A DNA stretch of 64,000 nucleotides from Sinotaia quadrata. Taxonomy: Eukaryota > Mollusca > Gastropoda > Architaenioglossa > Viviparidae. Shown here one piece after another: positions 21,076-32,400 of the stretch (the stretch's first letter is position 1; each line of letters starts with the position of its first letter). The notes below the pieces were generated by a model. The model saw only the letters and a list, made by a program, of their open reading frames with translations. It ran no database searches and had not been told where the DNA came from. A program made the translations under genes and the position numbers. The DNA lies in NCBI GenBank assembly GCA_028829895.1, contig CM054181.1:11738501-11802500 (forward strand), written 5' to 3'.

Positions 21076-22257
21076 TTCTTTTGAAATAGCAATTAGAATG
21101 AAACAGATACTGCTTGACAATAATGTTCAGGGTAACACTTATCTTTAGACAGCTCAGCTAGCATGGCCAATTATGTGGCTATGTGTATTTCACATATGGT
21201 CTGTCATCTCTCTAGTCTATTCTACACTGCAAACAAGTGGATATCATGAAGACTTTTCTCACACAGTCCCAACCAGGAAGGAACTTTAGACCTGGTTACT
21301 GGATCTAGAATGCTCTGTGCAGACCAAACCAGAAACTAAACTAAGGAATACAACACTGACCCAGCAACCAACAGATGCAGTAATGCATATTTTGCAACAA
21401 TTAATTTATGTGAACATGTACCAGAGGCAGACCCTCCAAGTGACATATTTCACTAAATTGGAAGAACATTTTAGATTATAATATACATAGTGTTGTAGCT
21501 AATATTATTACAATTAACAAGACTCATATCAAACAAGCTAAATGTAAAATTTAAAATTATTATACTCTAACATACAGTACTTAAGCAAATACTGTATTTT
21601 TAATTTCTGCCAAAACAAAGGGTGAAAGAAACTTTCACTGAATAAATGATTCCTGAATTCCATTACAGAGAATCAGTCTTTCTTTTTTTCAGACACTATG
21701 TGACTTCCACACATACCATTTCTTATTTTTAATTTTTGATGAATTGGTTTATATTTGCATCTATTCCAGAGTCTAGGGTTTCTCTCAAAGAAATAGTTTT
21801 AATTCAAATGTTGATTAACATTGTCACTATTGTCACATGATGCAGACATCACACCTTGACCCATGAGTAACCGAAGATAATGAGATTTTACCATCCCCTC
21901 CACCACCACCCCTTTTTCATTCACAAAAGCTTCATATTTCCTAGCCCATGGCTACAGTTTACTATCTTTAAGTTCCATCTTTTGATTGTTACTTCTGGGA
22001 GTTTTCTGCTGGATGTCAGGGTCATGTCTATGAGATTAGATAGTTTACTTTAAATATTTCTGTTTACCCTTCACTGGACTCCAACTAAAAAAAACACTTG
22101 GTCTGCCTTTCCTTAAAACTTTAATGACTATCCCTAACATGTACTCCTCACCATTTAGCTTTCATAATGGTATATCTTGTATTGTTTGAATTTTATATTA
22201 ATATAATATATTTAATGTGACCAGGTTAATTAATAGCCAGATCTCTGGAGAGATTGA
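21076..22257. other. unique stretch between two parts of the 40-bp array
   Basis: 1.2 kb of non-repetitive DNA with no long frame. It sits between arrays with the same unit, so it may be an insertion. I found no inverted ends, target duplication or protein motif. Short CACCACCACC and polypyrimidine stretches occur near 21,900. Confidence 0.4.
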
Positions 22258-22350
22258 CAGTTGCAAAAAATTAACACACATGAACTAAAACACAGGTGTG
22301 CAATAATACATACACATGAACTAAAACACTTACAGGTAAACAATAATAAA
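22258..22350. repeat. 40-bp minisatellite, second location
   Basis: Two to three copies of the unit seen at 20,600-20,955, with ACACATGAACTAAAACACTT and AATAATAAATACACA. Confidence 0.85.
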
Positions 22351-22774
22351 TACACAAAATCATGACTCTTACATGCACTGGATCTAAAAGTAAAGTTCAT
22401 GCACATTAACGGTGTGTGAACTACAAGATATACAACTGAACACCAACATGTGGACCTGAAAATACAGTGAATATAATACATCGTGCCACATGCTAACTTG
22501 ACAGTTTGATCAAATACCATGAACCTAACCTAGTGCTTAATCTTATTTAAAATTAACTGCAATAATTGAGTGTTTAATATAATTAGGTAAGGAGGCCATA
22601 GGTATTGTTGCTATTCAATATGTGAAACCATTTATCAATACTTCATTCATATAATCTCTGCTCATCTTTCTTTTCTTTTATTAGTTTTCCTTTCAGTCTA
22701 TCCCCTCAATCTCCGTCTCTTTTCAATCTCTCTTCTCTATCTTTTTCATTTATCTTTATATTCTAACTCTCCGG
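22351..22774. other. non-coding stretch
   Basis: AT-rich and then pyrimidine-rich from 22,650. The 96-codon Cys-rich minus-strand frame at 22,230-22,520 overlaps the array and is not supported. Confidence 0.4.
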
Positions 22775-22899
22775 CCCCCCCCCCCCCCCCACACACACAT
22801 ATATACGTTCTCAAGTCTCGCTCGCTTTTCAAACTCTTTCCTGTCTTTCCAAATATCGTTATCTCTCTCTCTAATCACGCGCGCACACGCATGCACGCA

Positions 22900-22963
<64 letters not shown>
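22775..22963. repeat. poly-C, (AC)n and (CA)n microsatellites
   Basis: A 16-base C run at 22,775-22,790, a short AC run, then unique sequence, then CGCACACGCATG and about 60 bp of CA to 22,963. Confidence 0.95.
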
Positions 22964-22968
<5 letters not shown>

Positions 22969-23124
22969 CTGTTGATAATTTGATTTTCAACACTTTCTTC
23001 CCATGGAATGTGGTTGAAGTAAAAATAGTTTTTGAAAATGCAGCAAATGCATTACAACAGATAAAGTGTTCTTTCTAAGCTTACGTTTTAATTTCTCTTC
23101 AACAGTTCTTTTTTTAAACATTGT

Positions 23125-23490
23125 GTTTATGTTATCGAGTAGTTTATTGTTAGTGTTTATGATATCGAATTCTATATTGTTAGTATTTATGATATCGAGT
23201 TCCCTTAGTGTTTGTGTTTATGATATCGAGTTCTTTATTGTTTGTGTTTATGATATCGAGTTCTTTATTGTTAGTGTTTATGATATCGAGTTCTTTATTG
23301 TTAGTGTTTATGATATCGAGTTCTTTATTGTTAGTGTTTATGATATCGAGTGTCGTTATTGTTAATGTGATTATGATATCGAGTGACTTTATCGTGATTA
23401 TGTTTATGATATCGATTGTCTTTACTGTGTTTGTATTTATGATATCGAATGTCTTTACTGTGATTTTATATATGATGTTGAGTGCCTTTA
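23125..23490. repeat. minisatellite, 30-bp unit, about 12 copies
   Basis: Copies share ATGATATCGAGTTCTTTATT followed by GTTAGTGTTT. Each contains the EcoRV-type palindrome GATATC. The middle copies are nearly identical and the right ones diverged. Long frames on both strands arise because 30 is a multiple of three. Confidence 0.93.
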
Positions 23491-24295
23491 TTGTGTCTAT
23501 CCCTTTCCATGACAACGTGCCTTTATTGGTTACTTAGATCTTGTCCATTCTTCTTCATCAGATCTAACGAGTCTTTACTCTGTCCATTCACTTCCAAGAC
23601 ATCGAACACCTCTTTATATTGTGTCTATTCGTGTCCGGGCTGTACAGTGTGTCGTTCAGAAAGAAAGTTATTGCGTATTATTAATCTCCCCTTTACTGAC
23701 ATATCGACTAATAGGTTGTTGTCCTTGTTTGACGATGAGCATTGCTTTGCTTTTGTTTTTAATGTCATGTTTTATTCTTTGTTTTTGTCTTGTTTTTGTC
23801 TTGTTTTTTGTGTTGTTTTTGTCTTTGTTTTTGTCTTGTTTTTGTGCTGTTTTTTCCTGGTTTTTTTTGTCTTGGTTGTGTGCTGCTTTAGTCTTTGTTT
23901 TTGATTGCGCAGAAATAAATTCGGCCGGGATTTCGGGGAAAGGGGTAAATTAGTCGGACGGGGCGGGATATTAGTGAAATGAATGCCATAAGGAATATGG
24001 CGATTTCTATGCTCTTGAATTGAAAGAAGGATGATTTTCCAGCAATGGCTACAGATGTAATAATGGATGCCATAGTGTCAAGATCCAAACTGCTGCCTGA
24101 CTCCTAACCAGTTCCGACATAACCAATACAAGTATGTTGATATTTTTATTTATTTCTTGAAAGATAGTTAAACAATATTTATTTTGGCTACATACCTATG
24201 ACGTTTGTCTTCACATTGAGGCGTCCGTTGAAATGAATCGCATTCGAGTGTGAGCACAACTGTCAATGTCCCCCCCCCCCCTCTCACTTTAACCT
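23491..24295. other. non-coding stretch with a T/G-rich tract
   Basis: 23,740-23,900 is a GTTTTTGTCTT-type low-complexity tract that produces Phe/Val/Cys-rich frames. The rest is unique. A 10-base C run lies at about 24,271-24,280. Confidence 0.45.
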
Positions 24296-24341
24296 ATTAT
24301 CTGGTAACGTGCAACCTTTTATAGAATGCGGGAGACATTTA

Positions 24342-24545
24342 CACCTGTAACTTATTTCCAAAACTTTGAATGTAATGTCTAAATTTATTTGTCACCTGTA
24401 ACGTATCTCCGAAACTTTGAATGCAATGTCTAAATTTATTAGTCACCTGTAACTTATTTCCAAAACTTTGAATGCAATGTAATAGTCACCTGTAACATAT
24501 TTCCAAAACTCTGAATGCAATGTCTAAATTTAATAGTCACAATAA
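24342..24545. repeat. minisatellite, 51-bp unit, 4 copies
   Basis: CACCTGTAACTTATTTCCAA starts copies at 24,342, 24,393 and 24,444 (51-bp spacing checked). A fourth, shorter copy follows at about 24,487. Confidence 0.92.
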
Positions 24546-24549
24546 CAAA

Positions 24550-25060
24550 ACCAGCTTAGCAGTAGAATATAAAATGTTGTACCATTTTAGCGTACAACGC
24601 TTAGTATTAGAATTCAACACTTACTACTGGATGAACACAGCAATCGATTAGTGTCAGACCAAAAATCTCAGTTTTCCTATTTTAGAATACAAAATATGTA
24701 GTACAATTGGCACAAATGTTTAGAATTAAAATACAAGATTTATAGTACAAGATTAACACACAAAACGTTTAGCATTAAAATATAAAATATTTAGCATAGA
24801 ATCAACACACCAAACGCGTAGCGTTAGAACACATGACACTTTATACCAGATTAATACAAAATACTTAGTATACAATACATGGCATTTAATACCAGATTAA
24901 CACAAAATGCCAATTAATAGAACCATAACATTTAATAACATATTAACACAAAATACTTAGCATAGGATACATTATGTTTAATAACAGATTTTAAAAAAAA
25001 GCTTAATATGTAATACATGACATTTAATAACAGATTAACAAAAAAATGCTTCGTACATAT
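24550..25060. repeat. decayed array, unit about 45-60 bp
   Basis: Recurring words ACACAAAATACTTAGYAT, TAATACCAGATTAACAC and ACATGACATTTAATA occur at irregular spacing. It looks like an old minisatellite with many substitutions and indels. Confidence 0.6.
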
Positions 25061-25194
25061 TGCCTGACTATTGACATAAAACATATACTAATAATTACTG
25101 ATTTCCTTTTTTGACTTTTGCGACATAAAGCAAGATTATAGAAAAGAAGCATTTTTTTTTAACCTCAACTGTCGACATGAAATCATGTTATAGA

Positions 25195-25625
25195 GCACAC
25201 AGACCCATATTGTTTGACTGTTGGCATAATCTCGTGTGCTGAAGCCAATACATATAAATATTGTCACCCTACCCCCGTCGCTATGGATTTAGAGCTGTAG
25301 CCAACAGAAGTAAATATTGTCCGACAATGGACTTTATTTATGCTGTGGAAAACACAGATACGTATTGCCTGACTATGGATTTTGCGCTGTAGAAAACACA
25401 GATACGTATTGCCTGACTATGGATTTTGCGCTGTGGAAAACACAGATACGTATTGGCGCTGTGGAAAACACAGATACGTATTGGCGCTGTGGAAAACACA
25501 GATACGTATTGGCGCTGTGGAAAACACAGATACGTATTGGCGCTGTGGAAAACACAGATACGTATTGGCGCTGTAGAAAACACAGCTACGTATTGCCTGA
25601 CTATGGATTTTGTGATGTGGAAAAC
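25195..25625. repeat. minisatellite, 28-bp unit with a longer 44-bp form
   Basis: Seven 28-bp copies share GCTGTGGAAAACACAGATAC followed by GTATTGG. Flanking copies insert CCTGACTATGGATTTT, giving about 44 bp. The uniform short form sits in the middle, with older long forms on both sides, which suggests deletion and then expansion. Confidence 0.92.
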
Positions 25626-25689
25626 GTACACACACACGCCATACACACGCATATATTTCTTTTTGCTTGACTGTGGACTGTGATGTAGA

Positions 25690-25704
25690 GCACACACACA
25701 CACG

Positions 25705-25777
<73 letters not shown>

Positions 25778-25810
25778 GCACACACACGCACACACACACA
25801 CACACACACG

Positions 25811-25870
<60 letters not shown>
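25690..25870. repeat. (CA)n microsatellite
   Basis: About 180 bp of CA with CGCACG interruptions. Thr/His and Cys/Val frames over it are artefacts. Confidence 0.97.
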
Positions 25871-25875
<5 letters not shown>

Positions 25876-26049
25876 CCTATGGGGTTTGTGCTCTGGAAAG
25901 CATATATATTGTCAGACTGTCAACATGAAGAAAAATATATAGATAATTTGTAGTGTTCTTGAGTACTGACATGAAACAATATAACAGCATGTTTGGGTAT
26001 ACTGAAGTTACTATTTATGGTTGTAAGTAGTTGCACTAAAAACTGGTGG

Positions 26050-26245
26050 TAGCACAGTCAAATCAAATAGTAGCACCAGTAGTATCAGCACGATTAGTTC
26101 CCGTAGCAGCAATGTTAGTTCCAGTAGTAACATCATTAGCTCTGGCAGCAGAACGATTAGTTCCAGTAGTAGCACGATTAACTCTGACAGCAACACGGTT
26201 AGTTCCAGTGGCAGCACGGTTAGTTCCGGTAGTAGCACGAAGCCC
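26050..26245. repeat. minisatellite, about 24-bp unit
   Basis: Copies share TTAGTTCCAGTAGTAGCACG with variants. Units are multiples of three, producing Val/Leu-rich frames on both strands. Confidence 0.85.
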
Positions 26246-26397
26246 TTTGACGTTGATGATCTTACTCGTATTAAATCAGCCAGTGGAGATCTGGCAATCT
26301 GTCAGTCAAGAGCTTCTGTAATCGATGAGGACAATTAACGTCTTTGTGTTTACTTACTGGGAGGGCAAGGAGCACAAAGTGAAAGATCCATCCCACA

Positions 26398-26735
26398 CAT
26401 AGAAGAGCTAGCCATAGAGTTAAGACACATAGAAGAGTTAGCCATAGAGTTAAGACACATAGAAGAGTTAGCCATAGAGTTAAGACACATAGAAGAGTTA
26501 GCCATAGAGTTAAGATATATAGAAGAGTTAGCCATAGACGTAAGACACATAGAAGAGTTAGCCATAGACGTAAGATATATAGAGGAGTTAGCCATAGACG
26601 TAAGACACATAGAAGAGTTAGCCATATAGGTAAGACACATAGGAGAGTTAGCCACAGAGGTAAGACTCATAGAAGTGTTAGCCATAGAGGTAAGACACAT
26701 AGAAGAGTAGCCATTGAGGTAAGACACAAGGGAGA
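26398..26735. repeat. minisatellite, 30-bp unit, about 11 copies
   Basis: Copies share AGAAGAGTTAGCCATAGAGT followed by TAAGACACAT. CATAGACGTAAGATATAT variants alternate in the centre. The 125-codon minus-strand frame is an array reading. Confidence 0.94.
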
Positions 26736-27019
26736 TTATTCAGATATTTTTATTGCTGTCTTTGGTGCGAATAACTGTTGACCTAGTGCGATTCATTGCA
26801 CCATACATGGACAGAATAAAGAAAACATTAAAGTCCCAATGTGATTTTGATTGTTCTTAGGTACCGATGTTGACAAGATATATTTTGTTCTTTGTTGTTT
26901 GTATGTACATTTTGTATTTTCTGTTTGTTCCATATTGGAACCATATCTTAAACCATTTAAATGTACGTTCTCCAAATAATTATTATTTTCGATATCTGAA
27001 TAGTTTACTATAAGCATAC

Positions 27020-27315
27020 TCTCTCTTGTATGTTTTCTCGCTATTGTTAGATCACCATGTGTTATCTTTGCTTGATCGTTATACTCGCTATTGTTAGATC
27101 ACCATGTGTTATCTTTGCTTGATCGTTATACTCGCTGTTTATACGTCAACGTTACCTCGTTATATAAACATACTCTTTATATATCTAGAACAATATACTC
27201 TTTATATCTCTAGAACAGTATACTCTTTATATCTCTAGACCAACAGACTCTTTATCTCGTTAGAACAGTGTGATATTTATTTTGTTAGACAAGAGCAGTC
27301 TTATATTTGTTAGAC
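27020..27315 (-). repeat. internal array of copy D
   Basis: On the minus strand, copies carry AGAGTATACTGTTCTAGAGA, and one has TGTTCTAACGAGATAAAGAG. The latter matches GGACTAACGAGATAAAAAGA in the array that precedes copy B (about 31,992). A 47-bp duplication (27,036-27,130) lies at the far end. Confidence 0.8.
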
Positions 27316-27639
27316 CTATATTTAACGAACCCACATTCACCCATTTTCTTCTCCAACATAAGATTATCAACAAGCGTAAGAAGGTCAATAAATTTATTAA
27401 ATCAACAATCAAATATATATATAACAAGTACAATAAAACATATTATTTGAAATCAATATTTTCACTAACCCACGTTCGGATAATTTTATAATTACACAGT
27501 CTGTCATAAATATAGTTCAACAATAGAATCAATATAAATCACATAGTCTTATCAGAAATGGAGTTATTATAGATAAGTAATAATTGTCTTATACAACCTG
27601 ATTCAGCACGGTCTTAACAGTCCTTCACGCACTTTGTCA

Positions 27640-27800
27640 CAATATCAACATTTTATAGTTTAGTTCAATTACGTCATACCACAATATCACATTTTATAGT
27701 TTAGTTCAATTACGTAATACCACAATATCACATTTTATAGTTTAGTTCAATTGCATCATACCACAATATCACATTTTATAGTTTAGTTCAATTACGTCAG
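27640..27800 (-). repeat. 41-bp array made of copy D's own sequence
   Basis: Four copies on the minus strand share GAACTAAACTATAAAATGTG and ATATTGTG. The last copy runs without a break into element sequence that matches copy A (ATGTGGATATTGCGAC). The array therefore arose by tandem duplication inside the element. Confidence 0.82.
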
Positions 27801-28439
27801 CTCCACATGTGTCGCTCGCATGTGAAAAATATTGTTTCGCTATTTATAGTTAACCTGGGCATTTCCTTTTACCGTGCCAATCCCTTCAAATAAAAGTAGC
27901 AATGTCAAACAATTTCTCTGCACAACAAATTGTTTGGACAGTCAACATTCTTACCACTACACACCAGTGTTCTTACACTTACACACCATTCTATCTTTAT
28001 TAGGGTCGGTCATAGAGGTTTACAAACAATAAAACAGGTGGTTCACGAAAGGCATGCTTTGTTAGCTAACGGCCACCTTTCAAAACCAGACTTCTTTCTT
28101 TCCACTCCAAATTCAAAGTGATTAGACAGTAGATTTCTCGACAGCAAGTAAGCTTTTTAATCAGCCCATTGGCTGGTCTCGTTCCCGTAAATCATAACCA
28201 TTGGATAATAAAAAAAACTACTCACTAGTTTGCATTACATCAGCAAATCTAGAATATTTTGCCTCGAACATTTACTTCAATTCAGACACTTTCTAAAATA
28301 GTATCATAAGGAGTGCCCAAAGTTGGGTTACTCTGATAATTTAACAATTTATATAACAATTAAATTAAAAAGAGGGAGAGGCAACTTTACTCCATCACAA
28401 ATATATACTAAGAATTTCAAATAAATGTATTTATAATCA

Positions 28440-28620
28440 TAATGACAGTGTTAGGCAGCTGTATAAATTGCTTCTCAGCCTTGGACAGATAAAATTACAA
28501 TGAACATGATAAGGCTGCTCAGCTATGGACAGTATAAAATCACAATGAACATGATAGGGCTGCTCAGCTATGGACAGTATAAAATTACAATGAACATGAT
28601 AAGACTAGGCAGTAATAAAC
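28440..28620. repeat. minisatellite, 45-bp unit, 3-4 copies
   Basis: Copies share CAGCTATGGACAGTATAAAA and then TTACAATGAACATGATAAGG. It abuts the outer end of copy D. The 70-codon frame is an array reading. Confidence 0.88.
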
Positions 28621-28720
28621 ACTACATGATGACAATGAAAATGGTAGTGATACACAGCTACATACTGGCACGTATAAGGTTATGTGAATATGTATACTCT
28701 AGAATATATTAGCAATCAAC

Positions 28721-29085
28721 GGGGCTTGTTGACTGTCAGTTAAGATGCTAGCCTGAAATATAGAAGTCGTGGGTTCGATCTCACAGCTTAGGTCAATCGG
28801 ATTTGTCGATCGATTCTCACCTACTGACTAGCTATTTACTGTTGCGCTCAGTGGCCTTGATTGTAAGCGTCTACAGTTCTTTAGAGAATTACGAGATTAC
28901 GTGTCTCTTATTAATATAAATTACTCTTTTTGAGACGCACGTTATGTGTCGACCCTTTGGATATGAGCCTTGGTCTCCAACTAAAGGATTCTGGAAGTTT
29001 CTATGTTATACGAGGAATGCGCACTCCTGAACAGTGCTACTTTTAGCAGTAGGGCAAGTCTGTGGTTTCTCTGCAGTGTATTTAA
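28721..29085 (+). mobile_element. tRNA-derived SINE
   Basis: The head GGGGCTTGTTGACTGTCAGT, then GATGCTAGCCTGAAATA and GTGGGTTCGATCTCAC, is tRNA-like. GGTTCGATCTC (28,772-28,782) is a near-perfect RNA polymerase III B box; the A box is decayed. A body of about 200 bp follows, then a 3' domain at 28,982-29,070 (AAGGATTCTGGAAGTTTC, GGCAAGTCTGTGGTTT) that recurs at 57,508-57,600. SINEs are transcribed by polymerase III and moved by LINE proteins. I infer the partner LINE may share the 3' domain. Confidence 0.75.
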
Positions 29086-29114
29086 ATAACTTTTCAGCTT
29101 AGATGTTACGTCCC

Positions 29115-29295
29115 CCAGACCTCCGATTGTTTTTTATTCGCATCGTTTGTGCTCTTACATTTTACCATTATGTTTCCCAGAGCTCCACTTACGTTTAGCA
29201 TAGTTCCTGGTCTTTCCTTCTACCATTATGCTCCCCAGAGCTCCACTTACGTTTAGCATAGTTCCTGGTCTTTCCTTCTACCATTATGCTCCCCA
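29115..29295. repeat. 58-bp tandem repeat, about 3 copies
   Basis: Two near-identical copies share CCCCAGAGCTCCACTTACGT and then GGTCTTTCCTTCTACCATTA. A diverged copy precedes and a partial one follows. Confidence 0.9.
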
Positions 29296-29649
29296 GACTT
29301 TTGGGAACTGTCCATCGCTTTAGCTCGTACATTCTTAACAACCGAGCACTACAACAAAATATTGCCTGGCACCATGATAAATACGATAGTGCTAGGAACC
29401 AAATCATATCCAGAGTTCCATTGGGCACAGAGTATCAACATATCTTATGGGGTTGGGGTGCACAGGATAAGGTGGTGTAGTGCGTCAAGGGTGCTGTACG
29501 TCTACATACTGAAAGTACGTTATGAAATTACGGAAGGCAGATAACGTATGCAGCACATACATTTCAGGAGCTAAGCAGGACAAATAGCAAAACCCGTGTG
29601 CTAAATTAGTTTGTGGAGTTTCGATATAATTCGTGTGCTTAGTCAACGC
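29296..29649. other. non-coding stretch
   Basis: Overlapping 60-77-codon frames on both strands, none with a recognised motif. No repeats. Confidence 0.35.
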
Positions 29650-29870
29650 ACAGTAGTTGCACAACCATGACAGAAACACGCACAACCATGACACACACCT
29701 GATACCACCATGGCACGAAAATGACACAAACATGACAGAAACACGGACAACCATGACACAGACTTGAATCAACCATATCACAAAAATGACATAACCTTGA
29801 TGCAAACATGACACAAATCGTGACAATCATGACAAATCCATGGCAGAGACCTGTCACAAACATGACACAA
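29650..29870. repeat. degenerate array around CATGACACAAAC
   Basis: Short units of about 12-35 bp (AACCATGACACA, CATGACAGAAACACG) at irregular spacing. Minus-strand Cys/Val/Met-rich frames are array readings. Confidence 0.7.
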
Positions 29871-30224
29871 ACAAGTTATAAAATACTAATTATTCAACAT
29901 ACTTTTTGTAGACGTGCAAGCCAGGAAAATATTTTAAGTGTGATAAATTAATGACAGGAAATTATATTAGATTTTACCGGTGTTGTCCCATTGATATTTT
30001 TAGGGATAGATATTAACTGTCGGATGAAGAGAAATTAAGTTGACTTTCCCATTTAAAAGAAATGTGCAGGTAAATGCCGAACTTTCGTGGGGGAAATGCG
30101 TTGCTAGTTTTCAGTAAATAGAGATTTACTGGCGCATACGCAAGTGGAAATACAGTTAATAAGAATCTTAAGGAAATGATTTTTCAGTTGTAAAATTGTA
30201 AATTCATACTTGAATATATAAGGG
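29871..30224. other. AT-rich non-coding stretch
   Basis: No array, frame or element recognised. Confidence 0.4.
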
Positions 30225-30945
30225 CAAGAATTAAGAATCAAGGCGATAACAAGAATAATAAATAAAAGAGAAAGAATTGAGAGCCATGTCTAAACGAGAA
30301 TAGGCAGTGGAAGAGCAAACATTAGAAGCCACGTGATGACGAAAATAAGCAGTGAAAGAGGGCAAACAGTAAGAGCCAAAGTGATGACGAAAATAGGCAG
30401 TGAAATATAGGGCAAGAATTAAGAACCAGGGTGATGATAACCGGCAGTGAAAAAGAGGGCAATAATTAAGAACCAATGAAATGACGACAACAGGCTTTGA
30501 AAGAGAGAGTAAAAATTAAGAACCAAGGTGATGAAGATGACAGACATTGAAAGAGATGGCAAAAATTAAGAACCGAGATGATGACGACAACAGGCATTGA
30601 AAGAGATGGAAAAATTAAGAACCGAGGTGATGACAACAACAGGCATTGAAAGAGATGGAAAAATTAAGAACCGAGGTGATGACGACAACAGGCATTGAAA
30701 GAGATGGAAAAATTAAGAACCGAGGTGATGACGACAACAGGCATTGAAAGAGATGGAAAAATTAAGAACCGAGATGATGACGACAACAGGCATTGAAAGA
30801 GATGGAAAAATTAAGAACCGAGGTGATGACGACAACAGGCATTGAAAGAGATGGAAAAATTAAGAACCGAGGTGATGACGACAACAGGCATTGAAAGAGA
30901 TGGAAAAATTAAGAACCGAGGTGATGACGACAACAGGCAGTAAAT
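30225..30945. repeat. minisatellite, 49-bp unit, about 14 copies
   Basis: Copies share ATTAAGAACCGAGGTGATGA and then CGACAACAGGCATTGAAAGA. The left third is diverged (AAGAATTAAGAACCAAGG). The right two thirds are almost identical, which indicates recent expansion from the right side. Confidence 0.95.
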
Positions 30946-31604
30946 GAGAGGATTCGTCAATGACCGTTTGAATGACGAGTGTCTAGAACAATGAAGAGAA
31001 TGAGCATAGATTGGTGAAGAAAGGAAGAAAACAAGTATTATAGGCAATGGAAAGTTAGTATAACATTTCCAATAGACAAAATATATTAACCATATCGAAC
31101 GTAAGTCATTGCATCGATCGTGCGTAATTAAATCAATAGTTTGCAATCGTGTGCAATAAAATCAACTCCATGCAATTGTATCGACCTTGTGTAATTAAAT
31201 CACACGCGTGTAGTTCAATCTTATATATGTAAATAAATTAATTCTGAGTAATTATATTAACCATGAGTAATCTTTATTGACCGTGAATAATTAAATGAGT
31301 CATGTTCAACTAATACAACGACATGCAGCAGTTAGCCTACGAGTATCTTAGGCTAACTATACAATAGGTGTTTGGTGCATGTGATAATCTAGTGGCCTAA
31401 ATTATAGATTGAATTAGTAATTAAATGTCTGTAGAGAGTATGTCGAAAGAACTAGCGAAATGACAAGTCGAATTAGCAAAGGATGAAGATTGCATTAAAT
31501 CACCAAGAAGAATTGCAAGGCGAACTTCAGCGAAGCGAGAAAACCGATGCAAGAAAAGTCAAGAATGCTAAGCAGACGACAGAGCACATGTAACGGTCCA
31601 TAGA
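30946..31604. other. non-coding stretch with decayed repeats
   Basis: 31,085-31,300 shows scattered TGTGTAATTAAATCA and TGCAATCGTGTG words, likely an old array. 31,300-31,600 is unique. The inferred inversion breakpoint (see findings) lies at the right edge. Confidence 0.4.
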
Positions 31605-32400
31605 GGGGGTGAGTATATTGATCTAACGAAAAAGGCGAGAATATTGATTTATCAAAAAGTGGAGTGTTCTGAGCTATTAAAATGGTGAGTATGGTGAGCT
31701 AAAAAAAGAGCGAGTATAATCGTAAGCATAATGTCCCCCCCTAAGATAGTGAGTATTTAGAGTAAAACATGAAAAAGTAAATTTAATGTTTATTTTCAGG
31801 GAGGGCAGAGTGATGAGTCAAGATAACAAATACAGTTGTCTCACACAGTCATAGGATGACATTGTGTGGAGGAATATTTTGTTCTAACAAGAGGGGGTAT
31901 ACTGATCTAAAGATTACAAGATACAATATTTATTGATTGAGCAAGATAACAACTATATTGTTCTCAAGAGAATGAGTATTTGGACTAACGAGATAAAAAG
32001 AGTAGGTTGATTTAATAAGTTAGCAATTTTATCGATTTGTTGCATATAGTTAGAATGGTAATGTAACAGCAAGACATTGAGAAGACTGATTTAACAAAAT
32101 AAGACTACACTGATCTAACAAAATAAGACTACACTGGTCTAACAAAATAAGACAACACTGGTCTAACAAAAATAAGACTACACGAGTCTAACACAAAAAG
32201 ACAAAACTGGACTAACAAAATAAGACAACACTGGTCTAACAAAACAAGATTACATTGATCTAACAAAAAAATAAGACTACACTGGTCTAACAAAAATAAG
32301 ACCAGCTTAATCTTATTTTTGTTAGACCAGTCTAGTGTAGTCTTATTTTAATTAGATCAGTATAGTCTTATTTCCTTTAGACTATTGTAGATTAATGTAG
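31605..32400. repeat. minisatellite preceding copy B, unit about 25 bp
   Basis: The left part is decayed (GAGTATATTGATCTAACGAA, GGACTAACGAGATAAAAAGA, separated by unique bits). From 32,070 it is clean: AATAAGACTACACTGGTCTA followed by ACAAA, about 9 copies. From 32,302 the unit appears in reverse orientation for about 3 copies up to copy B. Homologous to the internal array of copy D. Confidence 0.85.
32281..32331. repeat. perfect inverted repeat, 21-bp arms, 9-base loop
   Basis: 32,281-32,301 begins ACTGGTCTAACAAAAATAAG. 32,311-32,331 is its exact reverse complement, with loop CCAGCTTAA. It is the point where array orientation flips. With a 5-base insertion the pairing extends further to GTGTAGTC. 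Confidence 0.95.

Larger units (their letters stand above)
27020..28400 (-). mobile_element. dispersed repeat family, copy D (5' half plus two arrays)
   Basis: Read on the minus strand, 28,400-28,300 matches copy A 14,541-14,640 (TTGTTAAATT, GGGCACTCCTTAT). 27,660-27,316 matches A 14,640-15,000 (TGATATTGTGAC, AACTCCATTT, CTTATGTTGGAG, GTTCGTTAAATATAG). Between these lie about 500 unmatched bases (27,800-28,300) and a 41-bp array. After TTAAATATAG, where A goes on to GATTTGACTTC, D enters a 25-bp array (27,315-27,020). The right half of the family (ending CACACTATT) is not visible beyond the array. No coding potential. Confidence 0.8.

Noticed and set aside
23482..23953. 110-140-codon Phe/Val/Cys-rich frames
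   Set aside because: Most of their length is the GTTTTTGTCTT low-complexity tract.
28721..28800. A functional tRNA gene
   Set aside because: The A box is decayed, no acceptor stem pairs, and the sequence continues into a SINE body whose 3' domain recurs elsewhere.
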